Assembly: GCF_000224145.3 (NCBI RefSeq)
Contig: NC_020175.2
Location: 3,176,381-3,240,380 of the forward strand
From: Ciona intestinalis
Taxonomy: Eukaryota > Chordata > Ascidiacea > Phlebobranchia > Cionidae
Length of the DNA: 64,000 nt
Reading direction: 5' to 3'
Under the pieces are notes generated by a model. That model worked only from the letters and a program-made list of their open reading frames with translations, made no database searches and had not been told where the DNA came from. The first letter of the stretch is position 1, and the number at the start of each line of letters is the position of its first letter. A program made the position numbers and the translations under genes. Below, in pieces: positions 33,576-43,714 of the stretch.

Positions 33576-36500
33576 ATGAAGGCAGAGAACACTAAAACCG
33601 CTGATGTAAAAATCGTGGATGATGGTATAAAAAAGTAGACTATATATCTAACAATATTTAGCGATTTTTGATGTGTTTTTTACCGAAACTAATAGACCGT
33701 TTTTAACAATATTTAGCGATTTTTGATGTGTTTTGGGGAAATATAACCAACCTTTTTAACAAAAAAAATCCAAATATCGAAGAGGAGAAAATAGAATGAA
33801 AAGGTGTCCAATCTTTCGTCCCCACTCTACTATATACTGTTTTACACTGTGTCCGCATTTTAAAAAATATTCAATTTCGCTATCAAAATAAAATTGCTTC
33901 GCACTAATTAATCTGCGTCTTGTTACACAGATTCATTGGATTCGACAGTAAAAATCGAAGATTCCGATCAAAAAGTTGACAATTTCGCTGTTACATGGGA
34001 AGATGACGGTAAGCATACAGAACTTGAGTTTAAACAATTTCAATCATAAGAAATAGTTTGTTTTTTTTATTTAAAAACATTTAATTGTGTATTTTCTTTG
34101 TTAATTTTCTTTTTTTGTTAGTTAATCTTTATTAAAAAATCTAACAATATATATATGAAAATCATATTCTTTTTGCAATGAAAACTTAGGCTAAGGTATT
34201 AAGTATTAACGTTAAATAAAACGTGAAATTTTTGCATCCATTAGAAAACTATGTGAAATGGAGTGATAAAACAACGAACGAAAAGCTGAAAACTGTCGTA
34301 GTGACAACTGTTAAGATTATTCTTGCTCTTGGTTGCTTGTACATCTTCATTTGCTCCATCAGCATGCTGGGAGATGCTTTCGAAATTCTTGGTAAGTATA
34401 TAAGTATATATATAGTGGGGTGGGGGTGGGGGTGGATGGGACAATTTCTGCACATAATATCCAAATACCCTGATCCTGTTTTAAACAATTACCAACGGTT
34501 CATTGGAGTCGTGCAGATACGGTTTTATAACTATTTAAATTTTCTTTGTTTAATACCAAAAAAAGATAAGAAAATAGAATGAATAAAGTGTCCTATCTTC
34601 CCCTACCCTTCTAAATAGTATTACTAAAAAAACGGTATTCATGTTAATTTTTTTTTTTTAAAGCACTTAAAAGTGCTGATTTTCCGTTAGCTGCGTTTAT
34701 GGAAATATTTGTGAGACCTTTAGATTACATTTGAGCATATATCTACTTATATACGAACTTTTTCGTATGTGTGTTTTTTTCGTTGGTGTGTCCTTTTTTT
34801 CTTATTCGTTGGTGTGGTCCTTTAAACCTAACACTCTACCTTTTTTCTGAGACGCATAATACTGCGTTACCTAACCTCCCAAAATTCCACATATAAAAAA
34901 TTGCAGCTGGTAAAACTGCGGGCGAAATCTTTTCAAACGACTCATTTCTCGCAAACCCACTTTCTGGTTTAATTGTTGGGATTCTGGTCACAGTGCTGGT
35001 TCAGAGCTCATCAACTTCAACTTCCATTGTCATAACCATGGTTGCTGCCGGAAGTAAGTACTGTGCCGATAGCTTATAAGTAATCAGTGCAACGAGAAGT
35101 CTTTTTTTCCCATTAAAGCACATCTCAAAATTACTGCGCACTTTTTTGGTTTTAGTGTTTAGGTTTTTCTATGCGGATATTTTCCCGCATTTCCCAACAA
35201 AAAAATGCTGTTTATATCCTTTTGAGTTGGTGACAGTGATATTATTATCTGTCTCCAGTTCTTCAAGTTCACATAGCAATTCCTATCATCATGGGAACAA
35301 ATATTGGGACTTCCGTGACGAACACGATCGTTGCACTTTCTCAATCCATAGATAAAAATGAATTCAGACGGTAAGCGATGGCCACGTAAGTGTGACATTG
35401 TTCAGTTTAAACAAAAATCCTAAATCCTCGCAACCTTTATTTTAATACAAGCACTATAATGTTGGTTTAATCGTTTCTAGAGCATTTGCCGGCGCTACTG
35501 TTCACGATATGTTTAACCTGCTGTCTGTTCTCGTGTTCTTGCCTCTGGAAGTGGTATCTGGGTACTTAGAAGTTACGACGCAAGCTATTATTGATTCGTT
35601 CCACATTCAAGGGGGGTCAGATGCCCCAGACATGCTTACAGTAAGTTTCCAGAAAAAAAACACAAGGAAAGTTTCAAAATGTATACATATATTTTTTTAG
35701 TTTTTTAGATTTTATTTTTTTTTAGTTTTTGTTATTTTTTTTCTATTTTTAATACATAGTAGGGTGGGGAAGAGATGGGAAACCTTTTCATTTTATTTTC
35801 TCGTCCCATTTGGTAGTAAACAAAGAACATTCGAACAATTATGAAACCGTTTCCTCGTGACCCCCATAGACAGTTGTTGATTGTCTAAAACACTATCAGG
35901 GAATTTGGATGTTCTACCAGTGTCCCATCTTACCCCACAATGCCAATTTTTTTTCAAGATGCGTCACGACTGCCAGACTCCCCTGACTGCGCAACTGTAT
36001 GCAGTACATTATATAACAACACATTATATATCTTTTCTTATTTAGATTTTAACGGACCCAGTTGTGGAAGGGATTGTTCAGATCAATAAATCTGTCATCA
36101 CGCTCTCTGCACAAGGAATTCCTCTGGAGCCAGATTCAAGTATGATAAAGGTTAGTAACGAAAACCATTACGTTCTATATCTTTTTCACAGAATAGTTTT
36201 GTGTATATACGAAGTGTTACGCATTTAATAAGTTGTTTTTTTTGCTGTTTTTTTATAGCGTGTTTTATAACGAATGTCATTTTGTCGCTAATTCACTTCA
36301 GCACATATTATCCAAATATCCTGACCGTGTTTTCAACAATTGCCAATGGTCCATTTGAGTCGTGAAGAAACGGTTGTATAACTCTTTAAATGTTTTAGGT
36401 TTACCCAGTTTGACCAGAAATTAGGATAAAAAGTTCTCCAATATGCCCCACACTACTATATATGTTCAAGTAACGCCACCTGCTGCGCTGTCTTAAAATA

Positions 36501-38340
36501 TAATTTTGTTCACAGATATGGTGCGATCAAACAACTGCAGAAATCAACAGCACGATACTCACAAACACAAGCGTGCCAATCGGTGTTACAACTTGGCCGA
36601 ATGCTTCAACCACCATTGTACCAATGAATTTGACAATGATCGAAACCGTTTATGTTGGAATCAGAAAATGTATGTCAAATGCTCGCTATACAACACATAC
36701 GGTTTACGGAATGGTGCTGCTTATATGCTTATTATTACATAGTAACTTGTTTAACACAACTTGAGTTTAACATATTTTGAATTCAATTTTAACTGGACTA
36801 TTCTCTTGTCTTCGCCATTTAAATATAGGCCTACGACTTTCGCTATTATTTCTTAAAGCGATAAATAAAGTCGTATTGTTTATGTCTTACCTAAATCTAT
36901 TCATATGTCCACAGTTTCCAAAAAGACTCCAATTCTTTATTTTCTTGCTCCAACTGTATAAACAATTACCTTTGTTAAATCCAAAATACCTCTGTTTAGT
37001 CCTATATACGTTTTTCAGGCAAGTCCCCTCAAGATTTCCTTTTTGCAAACACCGGACTTTCTGATGTAGAAGCAGGAGTTATCCTTCTTTTCGTTTCTCT
37101 TTTCATTCTCTCCTCCTGTCTCATCGTCATGGTGAAGCTTTTAAGTTCGATGCTTCATGGTCCAGCCTCAAGGCTTATCAAGAAAGTTATTAACACGAAG
37201 TTCAAGCGACCATTTGGCTGGGTTACAGGTACATATATGTGTTTTAAGGATCTCGAATTCTTGTACTATTTTGTACTGCATATTTGTCAGTAATAAATTT
37301 CTTTACCACCTAATTCAACGGCTTTAGCAGCTGGAATATATAGCAGGGTGGGGGGAGTAGGACACCTTTAGCACATATATCCAAATATCCTGATTGAGTT
37401 TTTAACAATTAGCAACGGGCTATAGGAGACGTGAGGAAACGAATTTATAATTTCGTGAATGTTCTTTGTTTACTTGCAAATTGGACGATAAAATAGAATG
37501 AAAAAGTGTCCCGTATTCCCTCACTGTACTAAATAGAGATAAAGGGAACAAACGACTTTTAAATTGCACTCTCTTTCTATTTTTGTTGATACAATGTTAT
37601 TTTAAATCTCAGGTTATCTTTCTATTCTGGTTGGTGCTGGTTTGACATTCGTTGTGCAGAGCAGCTCTGTCTTCACGTCTATTCTTACCCCGTTGGTCGG
37701 CATTGGTGTCATCAGTGTTGAACGTATGTACCCACTCACCCTGGGTGCTAACATCGGCACGACAACGACAGGCATTTTCACCGCACTGGCTAGCGAGCCA
37801 GAAAGGCTGGAGTATTCGCTTCAACTGGCGCTGGTCCACTTATTCTTCAATATTAGCGGAATCCTTCTGTGGTATCCTATACCGCTAATGAGGCGTGTAC
37901 CCATACGTGGCGCGAAGGCACTCGGGAATATAACGGCAGACTATCGATGGTTTGCAGTGCTGTATATGATCTCAGTGTTTTTCCTGATACCAGCAATTCT
38001 CCTCGGTTTGTCCTTTGCTAATTTCTGGGCATTGATGTCGGTGGTGATAGTGGTCGCTGTCATTGCTGTTTTCGTGGTCATAACCAATATCATGCAAACA
38101 CACAAACCACAGTGGTTGCCAGAGATTCTTCGCAACTGGTTATTCCTGCCTGTATGGATGCGGTCGCTGCAGCCATACGACAAATTCTTCAGCAAATATC
38201 TGCTATGTCGCTGTTGCTGTAAACCAAAAGACGACGAAGAAAGCATCATTTCTAGCTCGGTCGAGACACCAAGCGGAAACGATAACACCGCGTTTGAAGC
38301 TGACGAAATCAAACAAGAATTTACGGGGACGAAAATGTAG
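33576..38340 (+). CDS. SLC34A: SLC34 (type II) sodium-dependent phosphate cotransporter, 10 exons
   Basis: Exons: 33576-33624, 33931-34008, 34245-34391, 34907-35053, 35259-35370, 35481-35640, 36046-36150, 36516-36669, 37019-37228, 37613-38340. The frame closes to 629 residues, as in vertebrate NaPi-II. The two inverted QSSS repeats that form the substrate site are intact: [13 protein letters not shown] (about 121-133) and [16 protein letters not shown] (about 400-415). [15 protein letters not shown] and [15 protein letters not shown] are the matching repeat pair. [17 protein letters not shown] is a typical family block. Exon 8 codes an extracellular loop with many N-glycosylation sites (NST, NTS, NAS, NLT). 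The C-terminus has a CRCCC cluster like that of vertebrate NaPi-IIb. It moves Na+ and phosphate into cells across the apical membrane; which vertebrate paralogue is closest cannot be decided here. Introns hold several MITEs. Confidence 0.95.
33649..33745 (+). repeat. Short direct repeat in SLC34 intron 1
   Basis: AACAATATTTAGCGATTTTTGATGTG occurs twice, about 55 bp apart. Confidence 0.7.
33770..33836 (+). mobile_element. MITE right-end fragment
   Basis: GAGAAAATAGAATGAAAAGG to CCCCACTCTACTATATA, the right third of the MITE. Confidence 0.65.
34411..34613 (+). mobile_element. TIR MITE copy
   Basis: TATAGTGGGGTGGGGGTGGG left end (expanded GGGGT unit) and CCCCTACCCTTCTA right end; starts about 20 bp after the donor of SLC34 exon 3. 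Confidence 0.8.
35756..35943 (-). mobile_element. TIR MITE copy
   Basis: CATAGTAGGGTGGGGAAGAG left end, TACCCCACAATGCC right end, in SLC34 intron 6. Confidence 0.8.
36295..36464 (+). mobile_element. MITE copy, left end lost
   Basis: CAGCACATAT core to CCCCACACTACTATATA in SLC34 intron 7. Confidence 0.7.
37339..37533 (+). mobile_element. TIR MITE copy
   Basis: TATAGCAGGGTGGGGGGAGT left end, CCCTCACTGTACTA right end, in SLC34 intron 9. Confidence 0.8.
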
Positions 38341-39316
38341 TTTTATAATCTTGCATGCAGCGATGCAGGATAAACTTTCGGTTAAAACGTTGATACCCTG
38401 CAGCGCAAACATCGTACATTTCTCATCGACTTGCAATTCTTCCGGCGTATTTCTTTAATGTTGCGTTTCACAGACCTTGTGGTTAATAAATGTTACTATA
38501 ACGTTCGTTTTTGTAAATGACTGTAGAATAAATGCGGTTCAAAAAGCTATGTGATTTTGTCGTAATTTCAATCAGTATAAAAAACATAAACAATTTCCAA
38601 CGAAACTGGACCAACGTCATATGATAGGCTATCCTACATTGTTCAATGTTCAACATAACCATTAAGCTGAGAAACATACTAAGTTGACAGGACAACTGTT
38701 GTGTTGATTTACAAGCTATTTGGTGGCTTTAAATACTTTGGTTCTCCCACAGGTAATGAATAAATGAAAATAACATGCTTTATCCTCACGTGACCGGAAA
38801 ACGACAGTCGTTATAACATGGGTGTTCTGTTTCATACACCTCGTGCCACCTTACGAGTTACAAAGTATGTTACTTTGTGGGTGCTGTAATGTCCACAGTC
38901 CTATGCTCGCCGAGAAATGTTGTATTCTACATTTGTATCTACACTTGCACACTGACATAAATTAAGATAAAACGTAGATGTTGATATGTTACTAACGGGT
39001 TTCTGATGTTTAAAGGTTTGTGAGTTACAGTGCACCATCTCTAGCGTTTACAAATTAATTGAAAAACTTTCACAGTAGGACAAAACAAGGTGTTAATAAC
39101 ACGACTGACACCTAGCAGTTAGGAAATAATGTAAATAAGCCGCAAGGCGTCGCTAAATTGTGTTTAAAAGAGAACGTGCAGATCTGGGGAACTCCCTATT
39201 TTTGTTTCCTTTCATGTCTTTTAAATTTTAGATATATATGTTCGATTTATTATACAGATGCATCATATAGTTTTCTGTTCTTAGATTTACCTAAACGTGT
39301 TTCGTTCCCTTGTACC
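38341..39316. other. Spacer between SLC34 and ATG10
   Basis: Carries the SLC34 3' end, with an AATAAA near 38485, and a SINE fragment (38756-38884). A TTCTTAG acceptor-like site at about 39278-39284 precedes the ATG10 start. Confidence 0.5.
38756..38884 (-). mobile_element. SINE fragment (tail half)
   Basis: Tail half with TTTATCCTCACGTGACCGGA and ACGAGTTACAAAGTATG. Confidence 0.7.
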
Positions 39317-39859
39317 ATGGCATTTATTACGGAAGCTGAGTTTATAAATATGTGTACGTCTTTTGTTAAAGCCTCGGACAGTTTGCGCGACGGCTGGCGT
39401 TTGGTTTCAGATGATATATTAAATCTTACATACGCAACAAAAAAGTTCTGTAAACTGATAAAGCCGCGATCTAAAGAGGACAACACTAACGCCATTGCTA
39501 TTAATTTTGACTGTCACATTGTGTACAGCAATTCGTATAGCAATCCCGTGTTTTATTTCACCGCTTGTGATTTGGAGGGCAAACCATTGACACTCCTTCA
39601 ATGTTGGGAATTAGTTGACTGTAGTTACCAGCATAACGTACAGGAAAACAATAAATGGAGTTTTATAACTGAACAGGAGCATCCTATACTGTTGCGGCCA
39701 TTTTTTCAACTACACCCTTGCCACACAGACAAGTTTATGGCACCATTAAAGAAAGCAACACCAAATTACATTCTTTCGTGGCTGTCTGCTGTGTTACCGT
39801 GCTTCCAGCTGGATTTTAATATAAACAATTATGTTAAGTATTATGACCATCACTTTTAA
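39317..39859 (+). CDS. ATG10: Autophagy E2-like conjugating enzyme ATG10
   Basis: Single-exon CDS of 180 residues (human about 220). The start is the ATG in ACCATGG, giving MAFITEAEFINMC; an upstream in-frame ATG at 39158 would add a hydrophobic stretch absent from the family. The family core is plain: VYSNSYSNPVFYFTACDLEG, PLTLLQCWE, ITEQEHPILLRPFF and the active-site LHPCHTDKFM. The catalytic cysteine is about Cys135 (HPC; Cys166 in human). ATG10 accepts ATG12 from the E1 ATG7 and transfers it to ATG5, which is needed for autophagosome growth. The sequence TTCTTAG about 35 bp before the start could be a spliced-leader acceptor. COQ9 follows on the same strand 190 bp later. Confidence 0.93.
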   Translation: MAFITEAEFINMCTSFVKASDSLRDGWRLVSDDILNLTYATKKFCKLIKPRSKEDNTNAIAINFDCHIVYSNSYSNPVFYFTACDLEGKPLTLLQCWELVDCSYQHNVQENNKWSFITEQEHPILLRPFFQLHPCHTDKFMAPLKKATPNYILSWLSAVLPCFQLDFNINNYVKYYDHHF

Positions 39860-39916
39860 TATTAATTGGTTAAACAGGCCATTTTAGTTTTTTATCCTAA
39901 TATTCAGTGTTTACAA

Positions 39917-39975
39917 AATAAATTTTGAGATTCAATTATGTTTGCTGTTTATTTGTAAATATTTATTTAGTAAAA
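39917..39975 (+). repeat. ATG10 3' end: AATAAA and a copy of the GMC 3' repeat
   Basis: AAAATAAATTTTGAGATTCA begins a segment that resembles one unit of the 8793-9078 triple repeat (TTTTGAGATT, ATTATGTTT, TTTGTAAA, CATTTAGT-like). Its AATAAA may serve as the ATG10 polyadenylation signal. Confidence 0.5.
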
Positions 39976-40049
39976 CTGAAAATGGCTATTTTTCAGCTCA
40001 TTTCATTTTATATTTCCTACTTTTGTTATTTTTAGTTTAGACATCAATA

Positions 40050-41332
40050 ATGTGGGTGAATAGGTGTACGAGGAATGCACTGCGAACTTACACCTCGCTT
40101 GCACAAATGAGAAGCATAAGAACGCGAGCTAACAAGCTTTCAGCTGCTTCAATGTCTCATCCTATACTTAAAGCACATGCGGCACCTACAGCGCATAAAA
40201 GGGTGAGATTTTTTCAAACAGAAAAAGATGGAAAAAATGAGGAAAACTCCAAAACTGAAGAAACAAACACTAAGGAAAATGAAAGTAAAAAAGAAGAGGA
40301 GAGTGTTAATACTGTGAAAGTTAAAATTCTCGATAATGCTTTGGATTTTGTGGTAGATCATGGCTGGTCAAGGAAAGCTCTGTCTTGTGGGGCAGAACAA
40401 GCAGGTTACGCTGGTGTTGCAGAGGGCATGTTCACTGGTGGTGGGGATGATCTTGTGTTGTATTTCATTCAGAAATGTAACTTTCAATTGGTTGAGTACC
40501 TAAAGTTTACTGTAGAAGAGCATGAGTCAAAGGAAGAGAAGATTAAAGTAACATCTTTCATACGATCCGCAGTGGAGTACAGACTCCGGATGATTATTCC
40601 TTGCATCGGAGCGTGGCCACAAGCGATGGGAATCTTGGCAAGACCGGATATTTTTCCGAAGAGCGCAGAAGAACTTGCGAAGATGGTCGATGACATTTGG
40701 TATTATGCTGGTGATCGTTCTGCTGATATTAACTGGTACACCAAGCGTGGTATTCTGGCAAAACTGTACGGCAGCACCCAGCTTGTAATGCTAACAGATC
40801 AGTCACCGGATTTTAAGGATACTTGGGAATTCTTGGACCGCAGGTAAGAGTAATATTTTATAAAAGTCAGACCTATTCAGACACCGTGGCAAAGTGGTTA
40901 CATGCCTGCCTTTAACCCAGAGGTAATGGGTTCAAGGATCGATATGGACGTATGTGTTATTGTCCAAAATTGCCATAAATAAAATGGTGAAAAAAGCCAA
41001 AAAAATAAGCACCCAAGAAATAACATACGTGGTAACTTATAAGTTGTATATAATGTCTTTCATTTTCTGGCCACGCAACGCAAGCATGAAGTGAGTTACA
41101 TTTATTCATTCTGTACAAGATTCAATATTGCCAGCATCATGGCAATATCAATATGCATGTGTCAAGTTAGAAGTTACTAACACATTTTTTTACTTGCAGA
41201 ATTTCTGACATCAGCAATTTTGCCAAGATCAGTCAAAGTGTGAAAGACAATGGTAGCGCCTTCGTAGAAACTGCCTTTTCTGGAGCAAAAGTTTTAAAGA
41301 ACATTGCTGGATTTGGTGATACAAAACGCTGA
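40050..41332 (+). CDS. COQ9: Ubiquinone biosynthesis protein COQ9, mitochondrial
   Basis: Two exons (40050-40843 and 41200-41332) give 308 residues, close to the human length. The first ~35 residues are Arg-rich and lack acids (MWVNRCTRNALRTYTSL), fitting a mitochondrial targeting peptide. A Glu/Lys-rich linker follows, then the conserved TetR-like and lipid-binding region: GWSRKALSCGAEQAGYAG, ALEYRL-like AVEYRLRMIIPCIGAWPQAM, DDIWYYAGDRSADINWYTKR and LYGSTQLVMLTD. COQ9 binds isoprene lipids and presents coenzyme-Q intermediates to COQ7 on the inner mitochondrial membrane. A TATTTTTAG acceptor-like site ends about 15 bp before the ATG and lies just 175 bp after the ATG10 stop, so trans-splicing from a shared transcript is plausible. 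The intron holds a SINE. Confidence 0.94.
40882..41112 (+). mobile_element. SINE copy, nearly full length
   Basis: Head CCGTGGCAAAGTGGTTACAT with B box GGGTTCAAGGATCG, to GTGAGTTACATTTATTCATT; in the COQ9 intron. Confidence 0.8.
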
Positions 41333-41690
41333 AATTCTTCGCAAGTTAAACTAAAATTGTGGATTTTCTCTTCTGTTTATTTACTACCGTGTAACTGTCT
41401 CTGTGCTTATACCCTGTATTGTATTGTTTTAAAAACTGCAGTTTTTTTTGCTTTCTCTGCCGTATAGTATCTACTTTGAGCATTTATTGTATTTAAATAC
41501 AGTACATAAATTTTGATTATTTACATTATTTGTGAGCATGATTGGCGTGATTCATTGAGCACATTAAACAAACCTTGGTCCCAGCGGCTTGTGTAAGTGC
41601 CAACAAGTTCAAAAAACGTAGGGGGGGGCATCACTTTATAACTAAAGATATAGAAATTGCATCTAAAAGGATTTAGTCAATTTAAGCAAT

Positions 41691-42821
41691 TCAGGAGAGA
41701 CCAAACTCTTCCAAAATGCTCCTCGTTGCTTCTGCTTCTTGGTTTTCTTCCTGGAGAGCATCAGAGTTCTCCACTGCTCGTAGGACCTTGTTTTTGGAGG
41801 ACTCTTGAATTTCACCAGCAAGAAGGAATTCATCCAAGATGAAATAAGCTTTCTCGAAGTTAAAAATAATATCAAGCTCACACACACTCCCAAAATACTT
41901 GTCAAGAATTTCCACGAAACGGTGGATTACTTCCAGAGCAAGAAGTTCGTTATCACTTTCCTCGATTGCGCAGCAGAAGAACAAAGAAGCATACCGCTTG
42001 TAAACAACCTGCGAGAAAAGGCACCATTCTTATAAAATGAATGTAGAAAGTTTTTTTAGCACAACAGGTTATTTTATCATTATTCTAGCTTGATAATTCA
42101 TTTTTGCAAAGCAATTTTGTTAGTTTGTTTGAAAAAAATAGTTTGTGTTGTTACCATAGTTCAGTGATTTAAAAATTAATATCGTTTAATTTAAATATTG
42201 TATTTATTGTCAGTTTTTTATGTATTGCTGACAATTTGGGCAACCCGTTAGTGACCACTGGGTTGGAGCAATTTCCAGTAAGTGTCTTGCCCAAGGACAT
42301 ATGCGCCAACATTGATAGCAGCAACGAGACTTAAAACCAGGATCTCAGTAGTTATGCGCTTGCATCTTAATCAAAGGATATTGACTTCAATTTGCGATGC
42401 TGATACTGATTGCGATACGTGAAATCACCAATAAAAAATAAGGTTTATCATTTGTGTTTAAATCAGTTTTGGGCTGCATAGTGTCAATTTAAATTTATGT
42501 ACAAAAACAGGTTTACAAAAGCTATATCAAGCATTAGGCCTATAACATAGTTCTTTGCAAAAACTACTGTAGAACAAAACTACTGTAGAACCGCATATAG
42601 CGAATTATTTATAAAATTTCTCCCAAATTTTTAAACAGACTTTAAAGCTTCACCTTGTAATCTTTCCAGTCCAAAAAGTTGCACATCTTCGGGCGTCGAG
42701 ACAGCACCAGACTGACCAATTCCCGGGTTATCTTTTTACGTTCTTTGTCGCCAATTGCGTTAAACCATTTCTGCAGTCTGACTTTTCCTTGTCTACTAAA
42801 CAACAGCATAAATCGCATCAT
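41691..42821 (-). CDS. AP1S: AP-1 complex sigma subunit (clathrin adaptor small chain)
   Basis: Coding exons 42654-42821 and 41691-42008 give 161 residues, the usual length of sigma-1 adaptins. The protein starts [19 protein letters not shown], as in human AP1S1. It carries the sigma core [28 protein letters not shown] and [16 protein letters not shown], ending [12 protein letters not shown]. Sigma-1 belongs to the AP-1 adaptor that sorts cargo between the trans-Golgi and endosomes and, with gamma adaptin, binds acidic dileucine signals. An acceptor (..TTTTCAG) at about 42846, just upstream of the ATG, shows either a 5' UTR exon or a spliced-leader site. The gene is convergent with COQ9 (359 bp between stops) and divergent from the first coiled-coil gene. 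Confidence 0.96.
42213..42352 (-). mobile_element. SINE fragment (head and body)
   Basis: Body and part of the head (GACCACTGGGTTGGAGCAAT, GCCCAAGGACATATGCGCC) in the AP1S intron. Confidence 0.65.
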
Positions 42822-43714
42822 CTTGCAACGGTGCTGTGATTTAACCTGAAAATAGTAACATTACATACTTTAAGAAATGCATTAAGAAAAATAACGTATC
42901 AATCGATAACCTCTTTCAAATGATTCTTCACTAGTACCCATACCTCAATTTATTCGATACTGATCTTTAAAATATTACAATATTCCTTATTTATTTCAAT
43001 TTACATTAAAGTTATACTAAAATTACCTATAAGTCTAACCCAACCAAATTATAAGCGGTACCATTATAAGCCTACGCTGTATCCATTTTAATAAAAGAAT
43101 AATAAATATAGTAAAATTTAAACTAGTTAAGGAAGGAACGTACTGCTAATTATTTTTTAATGAATTTAGCAGATATTTTACAATGCGTTACTTGATTTTT
43201 GTTGCAATTCATGCTCAAAGACACACACGCCCACAATAGTTGCAACGTCGAGCCTCGAACCCATATCCTTTGTGGTCAAACGCGTCGGTTGAAAGCGATA
43301 CTTTGCTCAACATCACACGTATTAAAACCCCGCCTTCAAAACGCCTATTGTTTTGACAACGACGTTACACGTTTATAATTACAGAAGTCAAAGTGTAAGT
43401 TCAAAGGTTACGCAGCAACAATCATGTTTTGGTCCTGCTTTGCATATGCCATGTATAGTCCTACACCTCCAAGAGAGCATGCTTACAATACGTTAATACA
43501 CGAATTCTTCGACGCGTTTTGCTAAATCATATGCCCTCGGTTCTCGTATTTCTAAAGCCCTTTGTTCAGCACGTGCCTACTGATTCCAGCTATGATATTT
43601 GATACCGTGGCTCCCAATCAACGAGACTTCGCGGCTATTAATACGCTCACTTTCTCGAAGCAAACGGAACTGCACGACCAAGGACGAATGTTCCAACTCG
43701 TACAACGATAAAAA
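42822..43714. other. Divergent spacer between AP1S and coiled-coil gene 1
   Basis: Contains the two promoters and a SINE head remnant (43205-43278). Otherwise AT-rich without a convincing ORF. Confidence 0.45.
43205..43278 (-). mobile_element. SINE head fragment
   Basis: ACACACACGCCCACAATAGT and the B-box complement GAGCCTCGAACCC. Confidence 0.5.

Noticed and set aside
37941-38312. 123-residue ORF antisense to SLC34 exon 10
   Set aside because: Antisense shadow of a conserved coding exon.
39158-39316. N-terminal extension of ATG10 from an upstream in-frame ATG
   Set aside because: It would add about 53 residues with a hydrophobic stretch not found in the family, and the downstream ATG has a strong ACCATGG context.
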